NCBI GenBank assembly: GCA_028274465.1
Contig: CM051455.1
Coordinates: 118,705,547 to 118,769,546 of the forward strand
Direction of reading: 5' to 3'
DNA length: 64,000 nt
Source: Plantago ovata
Lineage: Eukaryota; Streptophyta; Magnoliopsida; Lamiales; Plantaginaceae
Positions 1 to 11,081 of this stretch are shown piece after piece. The position numbers were made by a program, and so were the translations under genes. The number at the start of each line of letters is the position of its first letter. Position 1 is the first letter of the stretch. The notes under the pieces are model-generated. The model did not search any database and was not told the origin of the DNA. It saw only the letters and a list, made by a program, of their open reading frames with translations.

Positions 1-381
1 ATTAGTTAGAGTTTGGATTTCTGCATTATTTTAGAATTCCATTGTATCTAACATACTCACTTTCTTAGGGCGAGCTGTCATAAAGAGAGTGAGGCCTTGC
101 TGTTTTATCAAGTCAAGCGCCTCCTCATTATCACCGTCAAGTTCTTGTTCATAGAAGTATCAGATATACTTCTCTTTGGCGAATCCGCCCCATTGCATCA
201 TCATCTCACACTTTGCAGTGTCTAGATATGCAGGCGACATGGGTTTTTCGGTTATTCTATCGTTTTTCAACACAATTTTCACTGTGTTGGTCACCGGAGT
301 TATCACTGGAATAGTGCTTTTTCCAGCACTGTCAACCTTAGATGATTTTAATGTCTTAGAGGACTGTCTCTTTGGTGCCAT
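1..381 (-). pseudogene. 5' end of ORF2 (env-position ORF) of copia A
   Basis: The ATG at 381 begins MAPKRQSSKTLKSSK and is homologous to the ORF2 start of element B at 28108. It is a lysine/serine-rich leader followed by a segment with the motif MMQWGGFAKEKYI shared by both copies. Compared with B, A has an in-frame TGA at 160-162 where B has Arg, and a TAA at 31-33 where B has Tyr, so this copy is not translatable beyond about 73 codons. The protein's function is unknown. It sits after RNase H, where Sireviruses carry an env-like ORF. It continues beyond the window. Confidence 0.75.
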
Positions 382-1292
382 TTCTTTTATAGGGTGAGAA
401 ATGTGTACGAAAAAGATTACTTTGCTTTTTGACCGGAGGTACAGTAGATTCAGGCTAAAATTTGCTGAGAAAGGAAATGTGAGTTAATGAATTTTGTCTT
501 TCTCTAACTCCTTGTTTATATAGTGTCTCTGATGTGCAAGAAACTCAATCGACTTTGAGTTCTCAGCAAGGGTAAATTAGAGATTCAACAGCGTTAGTGG
601 AGCCTTTGCATTAAATGCGTAGTGGCCCACTAACAAAAACCGTCAGAGCACTCTTTCTCTTTGCAATATTAACCGTTAGATCAAAATGCCTTTTAATCAA
701 TGGCCACGATTGTATTTCATGTCTTGATTATTAGCGAGTTTATCTGTGCCCGATTAACGTCACAAATTGATTTTACCTAGATTTATGGGATTTGATTGCT
801 TGCTGAAGTAAACAAGAATCTATTCTGCGAGTTTGTGTAACCAGCCTTGTTACTTGCTGAAAGTTCCCCCTTAATCAGATATCTCATATTTCTTTAAGTT
901 AAAAGACATTTCTGAGTTCCCGTATCAGCAAATTCTTTTTATCTTGAGGTATCTTTTGGTAAAATCTGAGAAGTGAGTTTGCTCTTTTCTGAGTTCCCGT
1001 CTCAGAGTTTTCCTTTGATACTTGAATACCTGTTTTAGTATCTTTGACTGTCTGAATGTCTGTTTCAGCAATCTGTAAGGTTTTTCTCTTACTGAGTGCC
1101 CGTTTCAGCAAGTGATCAAGTTCCCTAACAAATAACCATTTTGAAGGAATTACTTGTTGAATGCCTGTTTCAGCAATCATGTAGTGACCTATCATTTCTT
1201 TTTAGAAGAAATCAGTGGAAGGAGCTTATTTTTCAAGTAAGCATACTTTGGCTTGCTGAATACCTGTTTCAGCAATCTGCCAATTGTATCCC
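382..1292 (-). other. Spacer between pol and ORF2 of copia A
   Basis: This stretch holds no coding sequence. It is the A copy of the spacer also present in B at 28109-29013. It contains repeated short words of the form CTGTTTCAGCAA (for example near 1060, 1105, 1165 and 1265), part of the family-wide TTTCAGCAA/TTGCTGAAA enrichment. A promoter or splice acceptor for ORF2 might lie here, but none could be identified. Confidence 0.6.
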
Positions 1293-4200
1293 TTATTGTG
1301 GTAATTCAATCAATCCAAGGTTATACCTTAGCATTGCGAATCTATTATCTGGTAGGGGCTTGGTAAAGATGTCAGCAAGTTGATCATCAACACCCACTTT
1401 TACGACCTCAATATCTCCTTTTTCCACATGATCTGTAATGAAATGATGTCTAATATCAATGTGCTTAGTCCTTGAGTGGAACTTAGGGTTTTGCGTGATA
1501 GCAATAGCACTTGTATTATCACAAAAGATTGGTGTTTTCTTTGCAGAAATACCATAATCTCTTAATTGTTGTTCAATCCATAGGATTTGAGCTGTGCAAC
1601 AACCAGCCGCAATGTACTCAGATTCAGTAGATGAATTGGCAACACAGGTTTGCTTCTTGCTGAATCATGATATTAATCTAGTACCTAAAAACTGACAAGT
1701 TCCAGAGGTACTTTTTCTATCAAGAGTTTATCCTCCATGATCAACATCAGAATAACCAACCAATTCAAGTCCAGAATCTTTAGGATAACATAATCCAACA
1801 TTGATTGTACCTTTGACATATTTTAGTATCTTAAGTGCCTTTTTGTAGTGTGATTCTCTTGGATCAGATTGGAATCTTGCACACACACAAACATCATACT
1901 GAATGTCAGGTCTACTTGTTGTTAAATACAATAAGGAACCAATGAGCTTCCTATACTTGTGTTCTTCAACACTTTTATCTTCTTTAGTATAGCCCAATTT
2001 GGTACCAACACTCATAGGGATCTTTTCAGATTTTTATTCCTCTTTGATCCTAAACTTTATGAGCATTTATTTCGCATACTTTGCTTGATTTATGAATATT
2101 CCATCTTTGAGTTGCTTGACTTACAATCCTAGGAAATAATTCAATTTTCCCATCATACTCATTTCAAATTTATTTGTCATGAGTTTGGCAAAATCATCAC
2201 AAAGTTGCTTGTCCTTAGCTCCAAATATTATGTCATCCACATAAATCTGAACTAAGAGTATTTTACCATCATGATTCATGGTAAACAAGGTTTTGTCAAC
2301 TTCACCTTTCTTGAAACCTTTATCCAGCAAGAACTTGGCCAAGGTATCATACCAAGCTCTATGTGCTTGCTTTGGACCATATACAGCTTTCTGAAGCTTG
2401 TATACCATCTTGGTTTCTGAGGGAAGTTCAAAGCCAGGGGGTTGTTCTAAGTAGACTTCTTCAGCAAGTTCACCATTCAAGAATGCACTATTAACATCCA
2501 TTTGATAAACAATGAAGTCATTGTGAGCAGCAAAGGCCAAGAAAAGTCTAATTGCATCCAATCTTGCAACTGGTGCATAAGACTCATCATAGTCCAATCC
2601 TTCACTCTGACAGTAACCTTGAGCAACTAAACGTGCTTTGTTTCTTGTTACTTCACCAGACTCACTCAGCTTGTTTTTGAACACCCACTTTGTACCAATT
2701 GCTTTCTTGCCTTCAGCAAGAGGTACAAGTTTCCAGACTTTGTTCCTTTCAAATTCATCCAGTTCTTCTTGCAATGCCTTGATCCATTCAGAATGCTTTA
2801 GAGCTTCTTCTATGGTCTTGGGTTCAATTTCTGAAACAAAGCAAGAGAACAAAGATTCTACTTCTACGACATTTGCTTCTTCAGCAATCCCATGAGTAGC
2901 AGAAACTTTGGATCTAGTCACTTGGCGTTTGTCAATATCACCAATCATATCCGTAGAGGGATGATCTCTAATCCATTTGTTAACAGGCTTTCTGCTCTTT
3001 GGATCTGGATACGTTTGCTCATCAGCATGTGACTCTTCAGCATGTACTTGTTCAGTACTACTGGTATTTTGTGTCTCTGCTGAGATTGGTTCATCAGCAA
3101 CTGCTTGTTCAGCTTTGCTAGATTGTGGTAACTCATCAGCAGGCACGGGAGGTTGCGTAGTTTCAGCAACATCCGGAGCAACTGCGTATTTTGCTGGAAA
3201 TTCTTTGTCATGAACTATATTTATCTTGTCATGACTTGGGGGAGGAAAGTCATTGTCAGAATCATCATTTAGTTCAATTGACTTGATTTGCCTAGCATCA
3301 GATTCAGTTCTTTGCTCATGTATGATTAGTTTTTTCATACATTCTGATATTTCTTCTTCAGCAGGCACTCCTTGTGTCTTTTCGTAGAATACAACATGCA
3401 CTGATTCTTCGATCTTTTGTGCCTTTTTGTTATAAACTCTATAAGCTTTACTATGCAAGGAGTAACCAAGAAATATCGCTTCGTCTGCCTTTGGTTGAAA
3501 TGTTCTTAGGTATTCTCTACCGTTATTAAGAACGAAACACTTACAACCAAATAGTCTTAGATGAGTGATATTCGGAGGTCTTCCAACAAATAACGCATAA
3601 GGAGTTTTGTTGTATTCCTTAGTAATCAGACATCTGTTTTGAGTGTAACAGGCGGTATTAATCGCTTCAACCCAATAAGCCTCACTTATTTCAGTGTCTG
3701 CAGGCATTTTTCTTGCGGCTTCTTTTATGGTGCGATTCTTCCTTTCAGCAACACCGTTTTGTTGTGGTGTCCTTACTGAGGATAACTGATGTTGTATGCC
3801 TTTTGAAGTGCAATACTCAGTTATGTACTGGTTTACAAACTCAGTACCATGGTCTGTCCTTATGACTTTTACCTTGTCATTTTTCATGACTTCAAGCTTA
3901 TTCACCAAGTTAGGTATTTCAGTCCTTGTTTCATATTTGTGTTTGATAAATACTACCCAAGTGAATCTTGAATAGTCATCTACCACCACCAGACCATACT
4001 TCTTACCAGCATAGCTTGTTGAAGAAGATTCAAACAAGTCCATGTGCAAGAGTTGTAAAGGTTTTGTAGTTGACGGTACTCCCTTGTTCTTGAAAGAAGA
4101 TTTGGTTTGCTTTCCCTGCTGACATGCATTGCAAACACCATCCTTCTTGAAAGTAACCTTAGGTAATCCAACTACAAGTGCCTTTTTAGACAGCTTATTC

Positions 4201-6016
4201 AGCGTCTTGAAGTTTAGGTGACTTGTTCATTTATGCCATAACCATGCTTTTTCAGCAAGGCAATCGTGATCTGAGACAAGGCATTTTTCAACGATTGCTG
4301 AAGACCAATCTACGGTGTACAAGCCTCCTGATCTTCTGGCAACCATAATGACCTTCTTTGTCTCAAAGTCTATAAGTTTACATTCATCACTTTTGATTTT
4401 GATGAAGTATCCTTTGTTAGCAAATTGACTCATGCTGAAAAGGTTAAACTTAAGATTTTTGACATAAAGAACTCCCGTAATGGTAATGCATCCTAACTTC
4501 ACGTCACCATAGCCTTTTGTAGAACCAGAGCCTCCACCAGCAAACCTTATTGTTGGACCTTTAGACCACCGTCTATAGTTTATAAGGTTATTCTTGTTGC
4601 CCGTCATGTGCTTTCCACAACCACTGTCAAAGTGCCAGATTGCATCGTTTGTCTCCGTGGCTAAAGTCTGCACAATCAAGAGCAAGTTAATTATCCAATA
4701 TTGGATGTCCATTAACATGTTCAAGAATGCGTCCAGTGGAAACCCAAGTCTTAAGTTTTTCAACTTTGTCTTGTTTTCTACTTGCTAAGAAACTAGGAGG
4801 TTTTGAGCCAAAAGTGATCAAATTCACTTTCTGATGTGGTGTCTTGCTCGGTTGACCTTTTTGCTGAACATACTTTTCAGTGAGTCTTTTTCTAGCAAGG
4901 TTCCTTCTAGCCCTAGCATTTTGAGTCTTGTTAGAACTCTTAGGCTTGATTTTGTTCATCTCTTTGAAGTATCTTTACTGACTTTGCTTATAATCGTGAA
5001 AGAGTTGACTTTGCTTGGTTTTAAAACCGAGTCCACTTTTCGGAGAATGCTGAGCTTTTGTTTCAGCAATATTACTTGATTCAGGTTTGTCAGCAAAGGT
5101 CTTCTGATTACTTTTAGTAATCTTGCCTTTTGACTTAACAAATTGCTTTTCAGCAACTTGTTTGGCAGAATGCTTTACAGCATCCTTTTTCTTTACAGTT
5201 TGCTTTTCAGCAACCTGTTTTCCTTTTAAAGTCTTGTTACTTTGAGTAGCAACAACGGGCTTTACGATCGTAGGTACTTGATTGCATTTTTCAGCAACCT
5301 TAGATTGACCACACTGATAGAGTTCTGGTTGACCACTATAAGTAGCACGTACAAAGGAAATCGGTGATCTATCTTTACTCAAGATTATTACGTCATCACC
5401 TTCATACGTTGCACCTAAACCTTCTTTCTGAGATGGATCTCTCAGATAAGAGTTCAGTTCAGTCAGCGTATTACTTGCATCAGCATAAGATTTGAAATTG
5501 ATTTTCATCTTTTTCATTTCTTGGATTTCAGCAAGTAACTTTAGAATTGAGGACTGATATTCTTCCAATTCTATTGCCATCTGAGAATTCTTCTCTATAG
5601 CTTCAGCAATCAACTTCTTGAGATGCACTATTTCAACATCTTTCTTTTCTGTCTCTTCCTTCAGCAAGACATACTTTTCAGTAGTCTGCTTGGTCAGAGT
5701 CTCAGCATTCTGTAGTTTCTCTTGCTGTTTGCTCAGAGTTTTCTCAAATCTTTCGATTTCTCCTTGAATCTTGTCAAGGTCAATCTCGTCTTCACTTTCT
5801 GAGTCAGAGTCATAGGTAGGACTGTTTACCTGACCGGCCATGAGGCAGAACTCGTAGTTTGACACATCTAGATAAGCTTCCATGGCTATTCCACAAAGTT
5901 CCTTGCCAATCTCTACGTCAAGAGTCGCTTCTTCATCGTCAGTGTCTGAGCTTTATTCCTCACTGTCTTCGGAACTAGTATCAATGCACAATGCATCGAT
6001 TTTTGCTTGAAGCTTC
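1293..6016 (-). pseudogene. Copia A gag 3' part, protease, integrase, RT and RNase H (degenerate)
   Basis: Main polyprotein region of A after the J insertion. A gag-derived, coiled-coil-rich, Lys/Glu-rich stretch (about 4975-5883) and a basic stretch (4687-4959) are followed in another frame by the protease. Its DSG is at about 4620-4628 (motif FDSGCGKHMTG). The integrase has the HHCC region at about 4100-4240 and core residues in [13 protein letters not shown] and GVAERKN. RT has YVDD at 2232-2243, and RNase H follows down to the stop at 1293. Inactivating changes versus B are CGA to TGA at 4227-4229 in the integrase finger, CAA to TAA at 2121-2123 after RT, and a stop where B reads GGSTLDRK in RNase H. 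A further TAA at 2067-2069 is shared with B. The gag-side ORF and the protease ORF overlap by about 75 bp in different frames. Confidence 0.9.
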
Positions 6017-6759
6017 TGATGAACCGGAATTTGTTAGATTCTAATTAATCAAATAAAATTGTATTTAGCCAAAGGCAATTCACAACTACAACGAAAACCG
6101 TAGTGTAGCAGTAAAATAACCTCGAGTGTCGATCTCTAAGGACTATAACTAGCTTTATCTAATCTAACTTAAAAATATAAAATCAACAAACTACTTAGCA
6201 CAGGTTTTTCTTATCAGATAATGGAGGTTAGTGATAGTATGATCATTCAAAGCATAACAGGTTAATAATCATGCATGAAATACCCGATCGTTTTGCATAG
6301 AGATCTTTGATCAATGAATTGTCCAATTGTGTTTTTTATAATTCAACACTACGAAGATAGAGGTTTTAGATAGATCAAAGAAATAAAGCAATAACTCAAA
6401 GTCTAATTCTCTTTACAGCCATCAGCATAATTATTAACCCTTAATACTTGCAACAGGACACTAGATTGATTCAAAGATCTCTATGCAAGACCGAGGAATT
6501 TATGCATGATTATCGACCCGTTATGTTAAGAAGGACCATACTATCACCAATCTCCATTATCTGCTAGAAACCCCCTATTGCTATCTGTCTGCTGTTTTAT
6601 ATTCTCTTGTTAAATAGATAAAGCAAGTTATAGTCCTGAGAGAACGAAACTCGAGTCATTCTACTGCTACACTACGGTTTTCGTTGTAGTTGTGGATTGC
6701 CTTTGGCTAAGTAACAAATTTATTTGCTTGAATTCGGAGCACGACATCCGCGTTCATCA
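6017..6759. repeat. Chimeric head-to-head LTR end of element J
   Basis: From 6017 to about 6442 the sequence matches the minus-oriented LTR at 7339-7762. From about 6443 to 6759 it matches the U5-side end of an LTR in the opposite orientation, ending TTCATCA exactly against gag. The second part is closest to the LTR of element C (shared CTCTCAGG and GGGGGTTTCTAG variants), so the two arms are different subtypes. The switch falls in CTTAATA, where both parents share a few bases. The two ends form an imperfect inverted repeat of roughly 300-430 bp. Confidence 0.75.
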
Positions 6760-7193
6760 TCGCCAAGCCCCATAGCAAAAACCTTCATTCTCAACTCGTC
6801 CGTTGTTATTTCAGCTCCGGGTCGTGGGAGTTGGTTGACCAATTCATCAATATCGTGCAAGTACCCCATCACATCTTCCCTTGCTAAGCCATAGAACCTC
6901 GAAAGTTGTTGGAACGCGTAGTTCTTGATTTCCAGATCACGAGTTGCAGACGAAAGAACAATCGTCGGTCCCCTTATACGATCCTTGGAGGGTTGAACCC
7001 ATGCTTTCATTGGTCTAGCTTCTGCCATTCTGTCGATTTCCTTGAAAAGACTGTGTAGAGATTCAGAGAAATCGGTATCCTCTATTTCCTCTAGTTCTCG
7101 TCTTCGAAGTAGTCGCCTTCTTTGGTGGTAGACTCTTTCGATCTCAACAATTGAATCAGCAAGCGGTGTTCCTCTAGATCGTGTATGTCGCAT
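6760..7193 (-). pseudogene. Gypsy gag, N-terminal fragment (element J)
   Basis: The ATG at 7193 starts MRHTRSRGTPLADSI. The fragment is about 145 residues and closely related to the first 145 residues of the element C gag at 20992-23142. It holds the N-terminal charged region and the start of the retrotransposon gag domain (KVFAMGLG). The coding match stops abruptly at 6760 where the inverted LTR begins. The last dozen codons up to 6720 are LTR sequence read in frame, not gag. It lacks the rest of gag, the CCHC knuckle and the protease. Confidence 0.8.
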
Positions 7194-7317
7194 ACACTAT
7201 ATGTAACAAGCTAGGAAAGGAGTATTAGAGAGAGATTAAATAGGAAAATAAAAACTACTAACACTAGGAATTGAATGTTAAAAATAAATAAAAGCTAAAC
7301 AGAAAAAAGGAGTATGT

Positions 7318-7335
7318 TCCCCGGCAGCGGCGCCA
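7318..7335 (-). other. Primer binding site, tRNA-Asp type (element J)
   Basis: In element orientation this reads TGGCGCCGCTGCCGGGGA, three bases inside the 5' LTR. It is complementary to the 3' end of plant tRNA-Asp (from memory of the plant tRNA sequence) with one mismatch relative to the other elements here (GCTGCC for GTTGCC). It is the start point of minus-strand DNA synthesis. Confidence 0.85.
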
Positions 7336-7338
7336 ATT

Positions 7339-8521
7339 TGATGAACCGGAATTCGTCAGATTCTAATTAATCAAATAAATTTGTATTTAGCCAAAGGCAA
7401 TTCACAACTAGAACGAAAACCGTAGTGTAGCAGTAAAATAACCTCGAGTGTCGATCTCTAAGGACTATAACTAGCTTTATCTAATCTAACTTAAAATATA
7501 AAATCAACAAACTACTTAGCACAGGTTTTTCTTATCAGATAATGGAGGTTAGTGATAGTATGATCATTCAAAGCATAGCAGGTTAATAATCATGCATGAA
7601 GTACCCGGTCGTTTTGCATAGAGATCTTTGATCAATGAATTGTCCAATTGTGTTCGTTATAATTCAACACTACGAAGATAGAGGTTTTAGATAGATCAAA
7701 GAAATAAAGCAATAACTCAAAGTCTAATTCGCTTTACAGCCATCAGCATAATTATTAACCCTTCGCTAAGAAATCACATACTATCACCAACGATAAATTT
7801 AGCTACTCATAGATGACATGCAATCAACAGAAATCATAGCAAAATTGAATGAAAACATGTTGAAAGATAAATAAATATGAATAGAAAAACTGTAAGATAC
7901 AATGTTATCGAAGGTCATCAATCTCCGAAGAATCGCGATCTTACAAGCTCCAAAACGATAAGAAAAAGTGTCTCCTATGCTAAGAATCCCCAGAACAGGC
8001 TCTGGAAAATTCCTACCTAAAACTAATGAGAAAGGTGAGAGAAAAGGTCCGGAAAAGTATGAAAAACGGAGAAAACTGAGCAACTATATATAGGCATTCG
8101 GCAGGTGTGGGGTGAGTCGCCCCACACACCGGGCGAACCGCCCCACGTCCCGGGCGATTCGCCCGGGACCTCCAGTCGGCAGAAAATGCATTTTCGACGT
8201 GTTTTTTGATTTCTTTTCCTTTTCGGACTCGGTTTTTGCCTTCTAGTGACCTTTTAGCCTTCAGACTCGACCCCTAGACTTCAAATCTTATCCGGAATCT
8301 TCTAGATACTCCAAAAATGCCTTCGGAACACCAATTCCTTGTCTACTTCAATATAATTGCCCGGAAAACCTCGTTTTTCACCCAAAACCTGTAAAATATA
8401 AACTAAAGGGAAACGTGACACTATTCTAATAAAACGCACTAAAATATAGCTAAATTAACATAGATGATAGCTAAATTGGTGAAAAAAGACTCGAATGAAA
8501 GTGTAAAATACACGTTCATCT
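7339..8521 (-). repeat. 5' LTR of gypsy J
   Basis: LTR of about 1.18 kb, TG...CA type with the last base mutated to T. In element orientation it holds a GC-rich block of palindromic modules (8105-8170), then a TATATATAG box (about 8086-8095), then a transcribed region with a single copy of the ACACTACGAAGATA repeat. It shares most of its length with the LTRs of C, K, D, G and F. Confidence 0.85.
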
Positions 8522-9253
8522 GCTTCTTCTTTTCTTAAGCAATAAAAGCTCTTTTGAACTTCTTCTTCTTTTCAGCAGATTTGCCTTTCAGCAAAGGACA
8601 ATTTTCTTTAAAGTGTCCAGGCTTTTTGCAGTAAAAATAGAGATCATTTCCAACTGCTGGTTCTTCTGATGAAGTTGCTTTCTGAGCTTGCTTGTTCAGC
8701 GAGCTAGTCTCATTCTTGTACTTATGGTAGTTGTTACCAAGATGCTTTTTCAGCTTCTCTTTTGCTTTTCGCCTTTCAAGTTCCTTACTGATGAATTTCT
8801 TCATGTTTTTAACAATTAAAGCATTTTCATCAGCAGGCTCTTTATCATTCTTCTTTTTAGAAGATGACGTTTAGCAGCAAGAGCAATGTTTTGCGATTTT
8901 TCAGCAAACACATTTTCTCTTTGCTTTGTCTCGTAGTTCACAGTATCAAGATGAGAGAACAACTCTGTAGGTGTGATGTCTGGCATTCCTTGATTGTAGT
9001 AGAAATTCTGAGTGTGGATCCATTCTTGGTTCAGACTTTTGAGTAAAGATTTCCAACACCCAAGGCTGCCATCTCACTAACTAGAGTTGTGAATCTGAAA
9101 TCCAAGTCTTCCAGTGACTCATTTGTACCTTCTTTAAAGTTCTGGAACTTTAACTTCAGCACTTCGAGTTTGTTTTCCTTGGTTTTGTCAGATTCAACAC
9201 AAAGATCTTGAACCATTTTCCAGCTTCAGCAAGGGAGCGTCTCCTATAGACAT
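8522..9253 (-). pseudogene. Copia A gag, N-terminal part with deletions
   Basis: The ATG at 9251-9253 begins the gag start seen in B (MSLGDAPL, here with one change). Relative to B about 320 bp are missing just inside gag, with TTTTCCA shared at both edges of the deletion. A second gap of about 30 bp is near 9038. The gag_pre/UBN2-like region continues to 8535 and includes the zinc knuckle, where the first cysteine of CX2CX4HX4C is replaced (LYFYCKKPGHFKENC versus LCFYCKKPGHFKDNC in B). The fragment is not functional. It ends at the J insertion and continues at 6016. Confidence 0.85.
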
Positions 9254-9351
9254 CCTGTAAGCAAAAGACTACCAAACTGATCAAGTGAGAGTGATTTACG
9301 GAAAGCACCTAAGGGGATCTAGGTTTAGTGCTGAAGGTTAAAGAACCTCCA

Positions 9352-9363
9352 ACTCTGATACCA
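9352..9363 (-). other. Primer binding site, tRNA-iMet type (copia A)
   Basis: In element orientation this is TGGTATCAGAGT, next to the LTR end and one base from the initiator-Met complement TGGTATCAGAGC found in B. It primes reverse transcription in copia elements of plants. Confidence 0.85.
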
Positions 9364-9365
9364 CT

Positions 9366-10930
9366 TGTTGGTCCCTTTAAACAACAAGAAAAGACTAGAG
9401 GGGGGGGGGTGAATAGTCTTTTCAAACTTTCGTCGTTAAAAAACTTTCTCAGCAAGGACTTATTACTTTTCAGTAATGAGTTTGCTGATACTTAACTTTC
9501 TCAGCAAGCGCAAGTTACTTTTCAGTAACGAGTTTTGCTGATACTTAAAATCAGAGAGCGGAAGTCTTTGATACAATAAGTGCTTTTTCAATAAGTGATA
9601 GTTTCAGCAAGTGAACAGAGTGACTGTGTACAAAAAGATATGCTTTGCTGAAAACTAAATGCAGTAAGTAATCACACAAACACTTTTATAGTGGTATCTG
9701 AGAGTGGCGTAATCTCTCAACTAATCCACTTTGTCCTTTCTAGGACTGAATCCATTAAGATGAGTTTGAGGTTCCTTACAACACCTATCTAGAGCGATTC
9801 AAACAGAAACCAAAGCACACTTGCTTTGTTTCCAACCTAACTAGAGAACGAAACCTTGTTCTCCACCAAACTTGGGACTTTTAATCAGCAACTCTATGCT
9901 CGATTAAGTTCCCCCTGAATTTCACGCCTGAAAGGCTGTATTTTCAGTTAGAGAGGTTTGGGATGAGATGACTTGATTATAACTTATTCAGCTACAACAA
10001 GAAATCTAAGAAACAAAACTTTCAATATTTTGCAGTAAACAAATTTGATTGTTTCTGGTGTCAAGGCTTGTTCTTGTTCGAAAGAAAGAACACTTAACTA
10101 ATTTCTTAGCCGTGTATGTTCTACTTCTTCACAAGTAGCTTTTTCAAGCTTTAAGTCATGGGACGGATCAATGGCAGTAAAGAGTGTTTGAAGGGTATGT
10201 GAGTTTTAAGCACAAGTGAGAGTTTGATCACGTTGTTGACAAACTTCAACTCTTTACTGGATGACCTCTATTTATAGTGAATCAAGGGAGCCGTTTAAAT
10301 TTCAAATTCTAAGTCTTTGTTCCTTAAGATGTCACTATCTTGCTTTTGTACTTTCAGCAGCGTCCTTTATTTGTCTTCTAGTCTTCATGTCCTTCGCGTG
10401 CATGCTTTGCATTTAATGTTCATTTGAATGAGATTCAAACACGAACGTTGGAGCGCAAATGCAAGTACTATCAGGTCATATATGTTTTTCAGCAAATGGT
10501 CAGTCTCAGTTTCAGCAAGCGCAACCTACTCTGTCGTTTAGATTTTCACTTATGCAAGCTGTTGCTGAAGTTTCCACTTTCTGAGCAACATGTGCCTTTG
10601 TAGATACCAGTCTTCAGAAATCTTCTAGTTTTCAGTCTTCGAATTCTTCAAGTTTCTGAAAGGTTCTAAATGCTTCAATAGTTTGTTTGTGTAAACAAAG
10701 TACATCATCAACAAATGCTTCAATAGGTTGTTTTTCTTTTCAGAAAACAATATACATCATAAGCGGTAAAACAAACCTATCTAGCTCCTACTCTAAGTCT
10801 TCAGCAAACGTTCCTCTTTTACAATGTCCTCTAAAATTCTAAATTCCTATGGACCTTAAGAGTACTAGTTACTGGACTTTCCTTAATTTAGCATGGTTAA
10901 TTGCTCATCAAAATTACAAGTTTCCTAACA
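9366..10930 (-). repeat. 5' LTR of copia A
   Basis: LTR of about 1565 bp with ends TGTT...AACA, homologous to those of B and I. The TATA box is CTATAAATAGAGG in element orientation, with TATAAATA at 10269-10276. The run of ten G at about 9400-9410 lies near the 3' end of the LTR. The 25-bp TCTTCAGA/TCTTCAAA repeats expanded in B are not clearly repeated here. Confidence 0.92.
10269..10276 (-). promoter_or_regulatory. TATA box of copia A LTR
   Basis: TATAAATA on the minus strand, in the block CTATAAATAGAGGTCATC that is conserved in the LTRs of B (13619-13626, 35720-35727) and I (55883-55890). It is the likely core promoter of the genomic RNA. Confidence 0.7.
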
Positions 10931-11081
10931 ACGTTTTTCACCTAAAACCTGAAAAACGCAAAGAAAAGGGAAACGTGACACTATTCTAATAAAATGCACT
11001 AAAATATAAGCTAAATTAACCTAGAGGATAGCTAAATTGGTGAAAAAGACTCCAATGAAAGTGTAAAATACACATTCATCA
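10931..11081 (-). repeat. 3' LTR of gypsy D, inner fragment
   Basis: This is 151 bp matching the last part of the D 5' LTR (46074-46227), including GGGAAACGTGACACTATTC and the terminal TTCATCA. It begins directly at the outer end of copia A, which cut this LTR. The first bases ACGTT are the expected copy of A's target duplication, but the partner lies outside the window. Confidence 0.8.

Larger units (their letters stand above)
6017..8521 (-). mobile_element. Gypsy element J, non-autonomous and internally rearranged
   Basis: Minus-strand gypsy-type element inserted in the gag of copia A, flanked by GCTTC at 6012-6016 and 8522-8526. The 5' LTR is 7339-8521 (last base T instead of the expected A), with a tRNA-Asp primer site next to it. 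Only the first third of a gag remains. In place of a normal 3' region, gag is joined directly to an inverted LTR end, which is joined to the outer end of a minus-oriented LTR. No pol is present. It is the same family as C, D, F, G and K. Removing J restores the gag sequence seen in B at about 33650. Confidence 0.88.
1..10930 (-). mobile_element. Copia element A (Sirevirus-like layout), 5' part, interrupted by gypsy J
   Basis: Minus-strand Ty1/copia element. The order from high to low coordinate is 5' LTR (9366-10930), tRNA-iMet-type primer site, gag, protease, integrase, RT, RNase H, a spacer, and the start of a second ORF that leaves the window at base 1. It is the same family as B (12714-36456) and I (55273-58466). 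Its 5' LTR end abuts D-type gypsy LTR sequence at 10931, so A inserted into the 3' LTR of gypsy D. The other LTR and target duplication lie outside the window. Gypsy J (6017-8521) is inserted in its gag. Several stops and deletions make it a dead copy. The copia assignment (integrase before RT) is firm. The Sirevirus affinity is inferred from iMet priming and the extra ORF after pol. Confidence 0.93.

Noticed and set aside
2638..3213. Plus-strand ORFs opposite copia pol (also 30620-31048, 16877-17157, 17414-17694, 21446-22458)
   Set aside because: Antisense shadows of gag, pol, ORF2 or gag-protease frames.
6017..6759. Considered a MITE or foldback transposon because of its inverted arms
   Set aside because: Both arms are recognisable LTR sequence and the piece shares one target duplication with the rest of J.
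8105..8170. GC-rich block as a host CpG island or promoter
   Set aside because: It occurs at the same place in every LTR of the family and belongs to the transposon.
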